64,000 nucleotides of DNA from Devosia aquimaris (lineage in GTDB: Bacteria; Pseudomonadota; Alphaproteobacteria; Rhizobiales; Devosiaceae). This document shows, piece by piece, positions 16,131-24,008 of the stretch. A program made the position numbers and the translations under genes. The notes under the pieces are model-generated. The model saw only the letters and a program-made list of their open reading frames with translations, made no database searches and had not been told where the DNA came from. The DNA lies in contig NZ_JAIEZN010000001.1 in the NCBI RefSeq assembly GCF_020169335.1, positions 823,426-887,425 of the forward strand, written 5' to 3'. Each line of letters opens with the position of its first letter. The first letter of the stretch is position 1.

Positions 16131-19100
16131 ATGATCAGGGACCTTCTGAAGTGGGTCGTGCCTGGGCTGGCCACAGTCCTGGGGGGAACCACGATTTGTC
16201 TGGCCATGACCTCATCCAGGATTGCGGATGATGTTTCAGCCCAATCCCGTGCCGTTCTTGATCGGGCCGGCGTCGATTGGGCCGACTTGTCCGTCGACAT
16301 GCGCGACATTTCTCTGTCCGGCACCACGACCGATCAGGCTCGGGTCGATTCCGTGGTCAACCAGCTCTCCAGTCTTGCTGGTGTGCGCGGCGTTGCCACC
16401 GCCGTGACCTTGGCCCCGGTGCTGGCGCCCTATCGTTTTGAGGTCAGCATTGCCGATGGCGCGATCGCGGTCTCCGGCGGAGTTCCTGATATCACCACGC
16501 GCGACAAACTTCTGGCCCACGCCGGCGTGGGGCAGGGCGATCTTGTGCTCAGTTCCGGCCTGAAGGATCGGCAAGCCTGGCTGGCCGGCGCCGAATTTGC
16601 CATCGATCACCTGCAATATTTCGATCAAGGCAGCATCGAGGTCTCCGATCTGACGGTCAATGTGACCGGCCGTGCCAAGTCGGTCCGCGATTATCGTGAC
16701 CTGCTCATTGTCATGCGCGCGGGTGCGCCGCAGGGGACGGCCCTGGGTAAGGTGGAGATCGAGCCGGCGCTGGTGTCCCCCTATGAGTGGACTGCCGTTT
16801 CGGATGGCCAAAGCATCGCGATTTCCGGTTTCGTGCCCAATGATCAACTGGCAGATCGCTTGCGCACTGCCGCTGCAGCGGGCCTTACCGTGTCCACCGG
16901 CCTTGCCCTTGGGTCCGGTGCGCCAGAGGGATTTGATTCGCTGTCTCAGACGCTTATTGAACAACTTTCGCGTCTTGAATACGGTTCGGCCAGCATCACG
17001 GATGGCATCAGCACCCTCACGGGCGCGCCGCCGAGCGAGGCTGTCGCCCAGGCCGTTGTCGAAGCACTCGAGCCCGCTGGCTCCATTATCACCCTCGAGC
17101 CGCCCCGCATCGCCGACTATTGGGTATCGGCCACGCGGCAGGCCAGTGGCACCATTGTGTTCGATGGCTATGCGCCCGACGAGGCCACGCGCGAGCGTCT
17201 GGCCCAGCACAAGGGTGCCGATGCCAGTTTCCTCAAGCTCGGCCGCGGCGCGCCCGAACGCTACCAGTCGGCAGTCGATTTCGGTCTCACCATGCTCGAT
17301 CGCATGAGCGAGGGCCGTTTCGCACTCAATGGCACGGCCATCACCCTGACCGGCACGGCCAATAGCGGTGCCGACTACCAGGCGCTGCTGGCCGCTGTCG
17401 CCGAACAGGCGCCGCAGGGGTTGACCCTGACGGCTGGTGACATTCTGCCGCCGCGCGCCGCGCAATATGAATTTGCTGCCGTCAAGCAGCCCTCCGGCAC
17501 CATTGTGCTGACGGGCCTCGTGCCCAATCCGCAGGATCTGGTGACCCTGAAAACGGCCGCCGGACCTGGTGCGACGGCATCGACCAGCTTTGCCTCTGGC
17601 GCCCCCACCAATTTCGTCGACTCCGCCAAGACCGGGCTCAACCTTTTGCAGTGGCTGGCTGAGGGCAAGATAAGCTTTGACGGTTCGGGCTGGCTGCTCA
17701 CCGGCACGCCCAAGTCGGCCATCGACAAGGCTGCCGCCGAGACTGATTTTGCCACCCGACAGCTAGCCGCCGCCGGCTGGTCCATGGCCCTGGCCGAGCC
17801 GCAGCCGGTGATTGCTGTAGCCTCGCCCTATATCTGGTCGGCCACGCGGTCGGCGGCTGGCGTCAGCCTCGCTGGCTCCGCGCCCACGCCCGCCATACGC
17901 CAGGCGCTTGTGCGCCAGGCTGGCCCCGGCGCCAGCGACGGCCTCACCATTGCGACCGGCGAACCCGCAGGCTTCGACACGGCCGCGCGTGCCGCCCTGG
18001 CGGCGGTCCTTGCGCTCGAGAGCGGCACGGCCAGCTATGACGGCAATGCCTGGTCGCTCAGCGGCAATGCCGCCTCTGCCGAGGCGCGCGATGCGGTTCT
18101 GGCCGCACTGTCCAAGGCTACGGACACCGCGGCCTGGACAGTTGCCATCACGGCGCCCGAAGCCCTGCCGGCCTCGCCCTATGTCTGGTCGGCGACCAAG
18201 GCCGCAGACGGCGTGGTGACCATGACCGGGCTTGTCCCTGCCGATACGCTCAAGCGCTTCATCAGCGTGCGGGCCGGGGCAGGGGCGGTTGACGAGACCG
18301 TCATCGATCCCAATGCGCCCGCCGGCTTTGCCGACGATGTGGTTGCCGGCCTCGACGCTCTGGCGCCGCTGACCGAAGGTCGCGTCAGCTTTGACGGCAG
18401 CAAATGGTCCATCGAAGGCACATTGCCGGCGGATGCCGATGACGCTGCGGTGACGGCCCTGTTGTCCGGCGGCCGCACGCCGGCGCAGGACTGGCAAGTC
18501 ACGCTCGTCCATGCTGCCGCCGAAGCCGTGCCCGCCGAACCCGCCGTGACCGAAACACCCGCGGCGACAGCGGAAGTGACCGAGGCCGAACCGGTCGCAA
18601 CCGAAGCACCGGTCGAGCAGACGCCGCCAGTCGTCGACCCGGCCTATGCCTTCTCGGCCAGCCGATCGGCCGATGGCAGCGTTATCCTCAGCGGCCAAGT
18701 GCCGGACGATGCCGCCCTGCAGCGGCTCACCGCTCTCTCCAAGGGCGATGCGGCTGCGGTCAGCCTGGCCGAAGGCGCCCCCAATGGCTTCCTCGCCAGC
18801 GCCGAAATCGGCCTGCGTGCCCTCCAGCGCCTCACCACGGGACAGCTCGACTTCGCCAATGGCGCCTGGCGCTTGAGCGGCTCGGCGCCCGATCCGGTGA
18901 CCAATGACGCCATCAGTGCCGCCGTGGCCACCGATACCGCCGCCACATGGAGGCTCGATGTCGCCGTGCCGCCACCGGCTGCCGAGCCGGAAGTGGCCGC
19001 CACAGAACCGGTGCCCGAAACCCCGCCATCGCCGGATCTGTCGGCCTGCATTGGCATCCTGGCCGATTTCTCCGGACGCAACGCCATCCTGTTCCAGTCG

Positions 19101-19412
19101 GGCGCGGCGCTGATCTCGGCGGAGTCCGAACGTGCCCTTGACGAGCTGGCCATGGACCTCAAGGCCTGCCCACCGGCGCAGATCCATGTCGAGGGCCACA
19201 CCGATGCCGATGGCGATCCGCAGCAGAACCTGGCGCTCTCGGTTGCCCGCGCTGAAGCCGTGGTCTCGGCCCTGATCGAACGCGGTGTCGATCCCAGCCT
19301 GCTCTATGCGGTCGGCTATGGCGCCGCGCGCCCGGTCGCCGACAATGACACGGCCGCCGGCAAGCGCCTCAACCGCCGCATCGTGGTGACGGTCAGCAAT
19401 GTCGCGCCGTGA
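16131..19412 (+). CDS. Large envelope protein: seven BON-like repeats plus C-terminal OmpA peptidoglycan-binding domain
   Basis: A 1093-residue protein. A membrane anchor spans about residues 7-25. Seven repeat units of about 115 residues start near residues 100, 217, 330, 446, 567, 684 and 839; each opens with a PY.(W/F)SAT-like strand and GxVxLxGxVP, and later has GAPxGF and a SFDGxxWxLxG strand, reminiscent of BON-type alpha/beta folds. An Ala/Glu/Pro-rich linker lies at about 795-838. The OmpA domain (about 975-1093) has FQSGAALISAESERALDELA, GHTDADGD, NLALSVARAEAV and GYGAARPV, the peptidoglycan-binding set. It probably ties the inner membrane to the wall. It is followed by two small membrane proteins. 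Confidence 0.85.
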   Translation: MIRDLLKWVVPGLATVLGGTTICLAMTSSRIADDVSAQSRAVLDRAGVDWADLSVDMRDISLSGTTTDQARVDSVVNQLSSLAGVRGVATAVTLAPVLAPYRFEVSIADGAIAVSGGVPDITTRDKLLAHAGVGQGDLVLSSGLKDRQAWLAGAEFAIDHLQYFDQGSIEVSDLTVNVTGRAKSVRDYRDLLIVMRAGAPQGTALGKVEIEPALVSPYEWTAVSDGQSIAISGFVPNDQLADRLRTAAAAGLTVSTGLALGSGAPEGFDSLSQTLIEQLSRLEYGSASITDGISTLTGAPPSEAVAQAVVEALEPAGSIITLEPPRIADYWVSATRQASGTIVFDGYAPDEATRERLAQHKGADASFLKLGRGAPERYQSAVDFGLTMLDRMSEGRFALNGTAITLTGTANSGADYQALLAAVAEQAPQGLTLTAGDILPPRAAQYEFAAVKQPSGTIVLTGLVPNPQDLVTLKTAAGPGATASTSFASGAPTNFVDSAKTGLNLLQWLAEGKISFDGSGWLLTGTPKSAIDKAAAETDFATRQLAAAGWSMALAEPQPVIAVASPYIWSATRSAAGVSLAGSAPTPAIRQALVRQAGPGASDGLTIATGEPAGFDTAARAALAAVLALESGTASYDGNAWSLSGNAASAEARDAVLAALSKATDTAAWTVAITAPEALPASPYVWSATKAADGVVTMTGLVPADTLKRFISVRAGAGAVDETVIDPNAPAGFADDVVAGLDALAPLTEGRVSFDGSKWSIEGTLPADADDAAVTALLSGGRTPAQDWQVTLVHAAAEAVPAEPAVTETPAATAEVTEAEPVATEAPVEQTPPVVDPAYAFSASRSADGSVILSGQVPDDAALQRLTALSKGDAAAVSLAEGAPNGFLASAEIGLRALQRLTTGQLDFANGAWRLSGSAPDPVTNDAISAAVATDTAATWRLDVAVPPPAAEPEVAATEPVPETPPSPDLSACIGILADFSGRNAILFQSGAALISAESERALDELAMDLKACPPAQIHVEGHTDADGDPQQNLALSVARAEAVVSALIERGVDPSLLYAVGYGAARPVADNDTAAGKRLNRRIVVTVSNVAP

Positions 19413-19439
19413 TCTGCCGCCAGCGCTAGGCCGTTTGTC

Positions 19440-19553
19440 ATGAGCTGGGCCGGGCTTCAGTTTCTGCTGGGCTATTACTGGCCCTACCTGGCCGTGGTGC
19501 TGGCAATTGGCGTCGTGGTGGGCTGGCGAAGCTTCAGCCCGCCCAAGCCGTGA
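19440..19553 (+). CDS. Small 37-residue single-span membrane protein
   Basis: Translation from ATG 19440 gives 37 residues: MSWAGLQFLLGYYWPYLAVV, then a hydrophobic LAIGVVVGW and a short polar tail RSFSPPKP. One transmembrane helix at about residues 8-29 is evident. It starts 27 nt after the OmpA-repeat stop and its stop overlaps a possible GTG start of the next gene, so it sits inside an apparent operon. No family is recognised. The ribosome site is weak, so translation is an inference from position, hydrophobicity and lack of overlap with other genes. Confidence 0.6.
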   Translation: MSWAGLQFLLGYYWPYLAVVLAIGVVVGWRSFSPPKP

Positions 19554-19561
19554 GTGGTGCA

Positions 19562-20098
19562 ATGACCAATATTGCCCATGTTGCCGAAACCGCGCTGCTC
19601 GTGCTGTTGGCCTATGTTGTCGGCTGCCTGCTCGGCTATGGCCTGCATCGCCTGCTGCATGCCGCACAGGGGACACGCATCGTGCCGCCGGAAATGGCCG
19701 AAGCCGCGCCGGCCCCGCCGCCGCGTCGGGTGCCGACGCCTGCAGCGCGCCTGGCGGCCGCCGCGGCCAATGATCCGCCACCCGAACTGCCCACGCGCGC
19801 GGCGCCGCCCGCTGAGCCAGTTCCACCTGCACCCCCGGCCGATCCGCGGCCCCCGGCGTTGGCGGCGCCGCGCAACGGCACGCCGGACAAGCTGCAGGCC
19901 ATCAAGGGCATTGGGCCCAAGATCGAGGCATCGCTGCATGCCCTGGGCATCTATCATCTCGATCAGATTGCCGCCTGGGACCGCGCCAATGTCGATTGGG
20001 TCGATGCGCGCCTGGCGTTCAAGGGGCGTATTCGCCGCGAGCAATGGGTAGCACAGGCCGAGCGCATGCTGGCTGAACGCCTGCCGGCCGACAATTAG
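19562..20098 (+). CDS. Membrane-anchored protein with helix-hairpin-helix-like C-terminal domain
   Basis: A 178-residue protein. A transmembrane helix covers about residues 8-30 (LLVLLAYVVGCLLGYGL), a Pro/Ala-rich linker about 40-110, and a C-terminal domain reads LQAIKGIGPKIEASLHALGI, then DQIAAWDRANVDWVDARL and FKGRIRREQWVAQAE. That domain resembles the C-terminal extension seen on NuoE and ribosomal protein L21 of Rhizobiales and the helix-hairpin-helix part of COG3743-type proteins. Its role is unknown. GTG 19550 is an alternative start that overlaps the small gene upstream. It overlaps the opposing hydrolase gene by four bases. Confidence 0.75.
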   Translation: MTNIAHVAETALLVLLAYVVGCLLGYGLHRLLHAAQGTRIVPPEMAEAAPAPPPRRVPTPAARLAAAAANDPPPELPTRAAPPAEPVPPAPPADPRPPALAAPRNGTPDKLQAIKGIGPKIEASLHALGIYHLDQIAAWDRANVDWVDARLAFKGRIRREQWVAQAERMLAERLPADN

Positions 20099-21042
20099 GC
20101 GGCGCGGCCCAGCCGTTGCTGGCTGATGTCCATCACAAAGCGGGCGATGGCGGCAGTTTCGTCGGTGCCGTCAAACAGGGCAGGGGAGCCTTGGCCGGCC
20201 AGGGTGATGGCCGTCGCGTCCGGCCGACGGCGTACCATTTCGTCAAACGTCTCCCGCCGCACCTGGTCGCTCAGCTGCGTCCGCAGTAGCAGCAGCGGCG
20301 CGCAACGCAGCGCATCATAGAGCGGCCATTGCGCCATCAGCACGTCGTCGAAATTGATCTCGGCCAGCGCCGCCACCAGCCGCGGATCATAAAGCGGCCG
20401 TGCTCGCCCCCGCTTGTCGAGATAGTGGCTGCGCCCCATCAGTGCATCCAGCCGGTCTTCTGCCTGCCCGGGGTAATCGCCCGCCAGCATGCGGCGGAAT
20501 CCAGCACGCACGGTTTTCTCGCCGCGCAGGCTTTCCACATGCGCCAGATTGTTGCGCAAACGCACGATCCCGCGGGAATCGGTGACCGGTCCGGCATCGA
20601 CCAGGACCGTCCCGGCAAACAACAGCGGATGGTTTGCGGCGAGCGCCATGGCCACCTGTCCGCCCTGTCCCTGGCCGACTAATACGACAGGCCCGATACC
20701 CAGCGCCGCCAGCACGGCCGCCACATCCTCAGCGTCCCGCAGCGTGCTGTAGTCCTCGGCGCGTTGCCGGTCATCCGAGCGGCCGCGCCCAGGCAAGTCG
20801 ATCAGCACCACCGGCCAGTCCGCCGCACCCAAGCGGTTGAAATGCGCGGAAAATCCGGTGAAGTCGCTCATGTTGCGCTGATAGCCGGGCAGGCACACCA
20901 CCGGCACGCGCTGCTGCGTCAGGCGACCGCTCACATGCACCGCCAGCGACAGCCCATGGCCCAGCGTCACGCGCTGGATTGGCAGCTCGGCGAAGGCGGC
21001 ATGGTCTGGTGGAACGGATCGGGCTCGGGCCAAGGGCGTCAT
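20095..21042 (-). CDS. Alpha/beta hydrolase-fold protein lacking the nucleophile serine
   Basis: A 315-residue alpha/beta hydrolase-fold protein. The oxyanion region PVVCLPGYQRNMSDF and the strand VVLIDLPGRGRSD are typical. The nucleophile elbow, usually GxSxGG, reads VGQGQGGQ, with Gly125 (codon GGA at 20668-20670) where Ser belongs. The usual C-terminal catalytic His is also replaced: LAGQGSPALF has Gln at about residue 284. The acid may survive in RTQLSDQV. It therefore looks like a pseudoenzyme rather than an active esterase. It is convergent with the helix-hairpin-helix gene. Confidence 0.85.
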   Translation of the reverse strand: MTPLARARSVPPDHAAFAELPIQRVTLGHGLSLAVHVSGRLTQQRVPVVCLPGYQRNMSDFTGFSAHFNRLGAADWPVVLIDLPGRGRSDDRQRAEDYSTLRDAEDVAAVLAALGIGPVVLVGQGQGGQVAMALAANHPLLFAGTVLVDAGPVTDSRGIVRLRNNLAHVESLRGEKTVRAGFRRMLAGDYPGQAEDRLDALMGRSHYLDKRGRARPLYDPRLVAALAEINFDDVLMAQWPLYDALRCAPLLLLRTQLSDQVRRETFDEMVRRRPDATAITLAGQGSPALFDGTDETAAIARFVMDISQQRLGRAA

Positions 21043-21236
21043 CCTGTGTTGCCCCCATCTAGCGTCACGCTTTGCCTGGCCTCAAGCCATTTCCGCCGCC
21101 GGGGCGCGCCCGCTAACAATGCGTTGTGAAGCGATGTGATAAAAACTATGGTGCGCCGCACAAAAACGGCGCTATGACCGTTCTTCTTATTCGCCACGGC
21201 CGCGGGCCGGCGACCAGATCGAGGAAAAGACGACAA

Positions 21237-22112
21237 ATGCTGCGAGGATCGATTACGGCACTCATCACTCCCATGCGCAATGGGCTGGTGGATGAGAAAG
21301 CCTTCGCCAGCTTTGTCGATTGGCAGATCAGCCAGGGCACCCATGGCATTGTGCCGGTTGGCACCACGGGCGAAAGCCCCACGGTCAGCCATGACGAGCA
21401 CCGCCGGGTCGTCGAGATCGCCATCGAGGTCGCCAACAAGCGCATCCCGGTGATCGCCGGCGCGGGGTCCAACTCCACCGCCGAGGCGGTGTCGCTCGCC
21501 CGCTTCGCCGAGGAAACCGGCGCAGACGCAGTGCTGTCGGTCGTGCCCTATTACAACAAGCCCAATCAGGAAGGCCTGTTCCAGCACTTCTCGGCTGTGG
21601 CCAGCGCCATCGGCATTCCGGTCATCCTCTACAGCGTGCCCGGTCGCACCATTGTTGACTTGACCGTGGACACCATCGCCCGCCTGCGCGACGCCCATGA
21701 CAATATCATCGGCGTCAAGGATGCCACCGGCAACATGGAACGCGCCAGCATGGAGCGCGCCAAGCTGGGCAGCGACTTCATCCTGCTTTCCGGCGATGAC
21801 AGCACGGCCCTGGGCTTCAATGCCCATGGTGGCCATGGCTGTATCTCGGTCACGGCCAATGTCGCGCCACGCCTGTGCGCCGACATGCAGGAGGCCTCGC
21901 TGGCCGGCGACTTCCGCAAGGCGCTCGAGATCAACGACAAGCTGGTCTATCTGCACAAGGACCTGTTCATGGAGCCCAATCCGGCGCCGGCGAAATATGT
22001 CGCCAACCGGCTCAACCTCTGTGCCAATGAACTGCGCCTGCCGCTGGTGCCGGTGTCTTCGGCCACCGAAGAGGCCATGAACATTGCAATGGCCCGCGCA
22101 GGGCTTATCTAA
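21237..22112 (+). CDS. dapA: 4-hydroxy-tetrahydrodipicolinate synthase
   Basis: A 291-residue TIM-barrel lyase that condenses pyruvate with aspartate semialdehyde in lysine and diaminopimelate synthesis. The motifs are GTTGESPTV near residue 43, YYNKPNQEG with the proton-relay Tyr, YSVPGRT, and the Schiff-base Lys in [10 protein letters not shown] near residue 161. I start at ATG 21237, preceded by GAGGA; the frame continues upstream but the family starts here ([12 protein letters not shown]). Diaminopimelate feeds peptidoglycan. smpB follows by 5 nt. Confidence 0.96.
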   Translation: MLRGSITALITPMRNGLVDEKAFASFVDWQISQGTHGIVPVGTTGESPTVSHDEHRRVVEIAIEVANKRIPVIAGAGSNSTAEAVSLARFAEETGADAVLSVVPYYNKPNQEGLFQHFSAVASAIGIPVILYSVPGRTIVDLTVDTIARLRDAHDNIIGVKDATGNMERASMERAKLGSDFILLSGDDSTALGFNAHGGHGCISVTANVAPRLCADMQEASLAGDFRKALEINDKLVYLHKDLFMEPNPAPAKYVANRLNLCANELRLPLVPVSSATEEAMNIAMARAGLI

Positions 22113-22117
22113 GGCTC

Positions 22118-22615
22118 ATGGCCCCAAAGAACGACAAATCCAAGAACGGTGTGATCAGCCACGGTCTCGTGGCTGAAAACCGCCGCTCGCGCTATGATTA
22201 TGAGATCGGTGAAACGCTTGAAGCCGGCATCGTGCTGACCGGTACCGAGGTCAAGTCACTGCGTCTGGGCAAGGCACAGATCACCGAATCCTATGCTTCG
22301 CCGGAAAAGGGCGAGCTGTGGTTGATCAATGCGCATATCCCGGAATATCTGCAGGCCAATCGCTTCAACCACGAAGAGAAGCGACCGCGCAAACTGCTCG
22401 TCTCGCGCAAGCAGCTGGCCCGTCTCGATCAAGAAGTCTCCCGCGCCGGCAACACCATCGTGCCGCTCAAGCTGTTCTTCGACGACAAGGGTTTTGCCAA
22501 GGTGCTGATCGGCGTCGGCAAGGGCAAGAAGAACTATGACAAGCGCGAAACCGAGCGCAATCGCGACTGGAATCGCGACAAGTCGCGCATCATGAAAGAA
22601 GGCGGGCGGGGCTAG
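22118..22615 (+). CDS. smpB: SsrA-binding protein
   Basis: A 165-residue tmRNA partner that rescues stalled ribosomes by trans-translation. Characteristic segments are [39 protein letters not shown] and [20 protein letters not shown] at the C-terminus. It begins five bases after dapA, and its end overlaps the convergent NYN gene by four bases. The length is normal for alphaproteobacteria. Confidence 0.96.
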   Translation: MAPKNDKSKNGVISHGLVAENRRSRYDYEIGETLEAGIVLTGTEVKSLRLGKAQITESYASPEKGELWLINAHIPEYLQANRFNHEEKRPRKLLVSRKQLARLDQEVSRAGNTIVPLKLFFDDKGFAKVLIGVGKGKKNYDKRETERNRDWNRDKSRIMKEGGRG

Positions 22616-23193
22616 TCCTGCTCTGCCGGCACGGCAACCGGGGCAGGGGCAACGGGCCGCGTGCTGGGCGGACGCCCCACGGTCTTGGCCAGCTCGGCGA
22701 CGTCGAGGAAGAAGTCGGCCTGGCGCCGCAGATCATCGGAAATCATCGGCGTGGAGGTGGTCAGCGTCGAGACCACCGTCACGCGCTTGCCCAGGCGCTG
22801 CAGCGATGCCACCAGGGCGGTAAAGTCCCCGTCACCGGAAAACAGCACCATGTGGTCGTAGTAGGGGGCCAGTTCGAGCGCGTCCACGCACAGCTCGATA
22901 TCCATATTGCCCTTGATCTTGCGACGCCCACCGGCATCGGTGAATTCCTTGGCCGGCTTGGTCACCACATTGAAGCCATTGTAGTCGAGCCAGTCGATCA
23001 GCGGCCGAATCGAGGAATATTCCTGATCCTCGACCAGCGCGGTGTAATAATTGGCGCGCAGTAGATAGGCCTGGGATTTGAATTCTGCCAGCAGCCGGCG
23101 GTAGTCGATGTCAACGCCGATTGCCTTGGAGGCCGCATAGAGATTGGCGCCATCGATGAACAGGGCGATCTTTTCTCGTGGATCAATTGTCAT
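22612..23193 (-). CDS. NYN domain protein (LabA/DUF88 family putative ribonuclease)
   Basis: A 193-residue PIN-like nuclease domain protein. The acidic metal-binding residues are visible in [15 protein letters not shown] near residue 10, [15 protein letters not shown] near residue 94 and [16 protein letters not shown] near residue 115. A short proline/alanine-rich tail ends the protein. The family is thought to act on RNA; the target is unknown. It is convergent with smpB, sharing four bases. Confidence 0.9.
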   Translation of the reverse strand: MTIDPREKIALFIDGANLYAASKAIGVDIDYRRLLAEFKSQAYLLRANYYTALVEDQEYSSIRPLIDWLDYNGFNVVTKPAKEFTDAGGRRKIKGNMDIELCVDALELAPYYDHMVLFSGDGDFTALVASLQRLGKRVTVVSTLTTSTPMISDDLRRQADFFLDVAELAKTVGRPPSTRPVAPAPVAVPAEQD

Positions 23194-23416
23194 TGTCTGG
23201 CCTTCAAAAATGGGTCTGGCACGGCGGCCGTGCTCAACGCTGGCTAGGGACTTCTTAAATTCCGCAGAGGATCATTAAATTTTGTGTGTGATGACATGTT
23301 TTGGCGCGCCATGCAAGTTAGCGCGCAGTTTCGCCTGCAATGGGGCACGCTATCCTTGTGCCCGGCGCCATGCTCGTGTATGGGGAGCGCTCATTCCATA
23401 AATTTTGGAGACGTCC

Positions 23417-23785
23417 GTGGCCCGCGTCACCGTTGAAGACTGCATTGAAAAGATCGAGAACCGTTTCGATCTCGTGCTCATGGCCGCGCATCGTGCGCGC
23501 ATGATCTCGTCCGGCGCCCAGATCACCGTCTCGCGCGACAACGACAAGAACCCCGTCGTGGCGCTGCGTGAAATTGGCGATGGCGCCATATCCCCCGACG
23601 ACCTGCGCGAGGACCTGATCCATTCGCTGCAGAAATATGTCGAGGTTGACGAGCCCGAAAGCCATGCCGCCCCCATGATCGAGGGCTCGGGCAACGACGA
23701 TGCCGACACCTTCGACACCATGAGCGAAGAAGAGCTGCTGCGCGGCATCGAAAGCCTGGCTCCGCCGGAACGCCGCGACGACTGA
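23417..23785 (+). CDS. rpoZ: DNA-directed RNA polymerase omega subunit
   Basis: A 122-residue omega subunit that assists RNA polymerase assembly and, in proteobacteria, takes part in ppGpp binding. [20 protein letters not shown] and HRARMIS are diagnostic, followed by an acidic C-terminal tail. I prefer GTG 23417 over ATG 23405 because TGGAG at 23406-23410 is correctly spaced and the protein then begins MARVTVEDC as in relatives. It is directly upstream of rsh, as in many alphaproteobacteria. Confidence 0.94.
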   Translation: MARVTVEDCIEKIENRFDLVLMAAHRARMISSGAQITVSRDNDKNPVVALREIGDGAISPDDLREDLIHSLQKYVEVDEPESHAAPMIEGSGNDDADTFDTMSEEELLRGIESLAPPERRDD

Positions 23786-23806
23786 GGCTTCGCCATCCTG
23801 CATTCG

Positions 23807-23840
23807 ACACCCTCGGCGCGAGCCGGGGGTGTTTTGCTTT
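23807..23840 (+). terminator. Rho-independent terminator after rpoZ
   Basis: ACACCCTCGGC pairs with GCCGGGGGTGT around a GCGA loop (23807-23832; one T-G pair), followed by TTTTGCTTT. It lies 21 bp after the rpoZ stop and separates rpoZ from rsh. Confidence 0.88.
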
Positions 23841-24008
23841 CAGGTCTTTGCTTGCCAGAGGCACGCCGTCCCATCTTTCTCCTTGTTGGGGCGGTAGGGC
23901 GGGGATTGGGTGGCCCCTACAGTCGGAGAGCAGCGAACTCCATTCCCGCCCTTCCCATTTTCTTTCAATGCGCTAAGCTGAAAACTTAGAGCGAGCGGCG
24001 ACACTTCC

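Noticed and set aside
17763-19832. Minus-strand open frame of 689 codons
   Set aside because: Antisense to the OmpA-repeat gene; composition is Arg/Gly/Ala-rich without domains.
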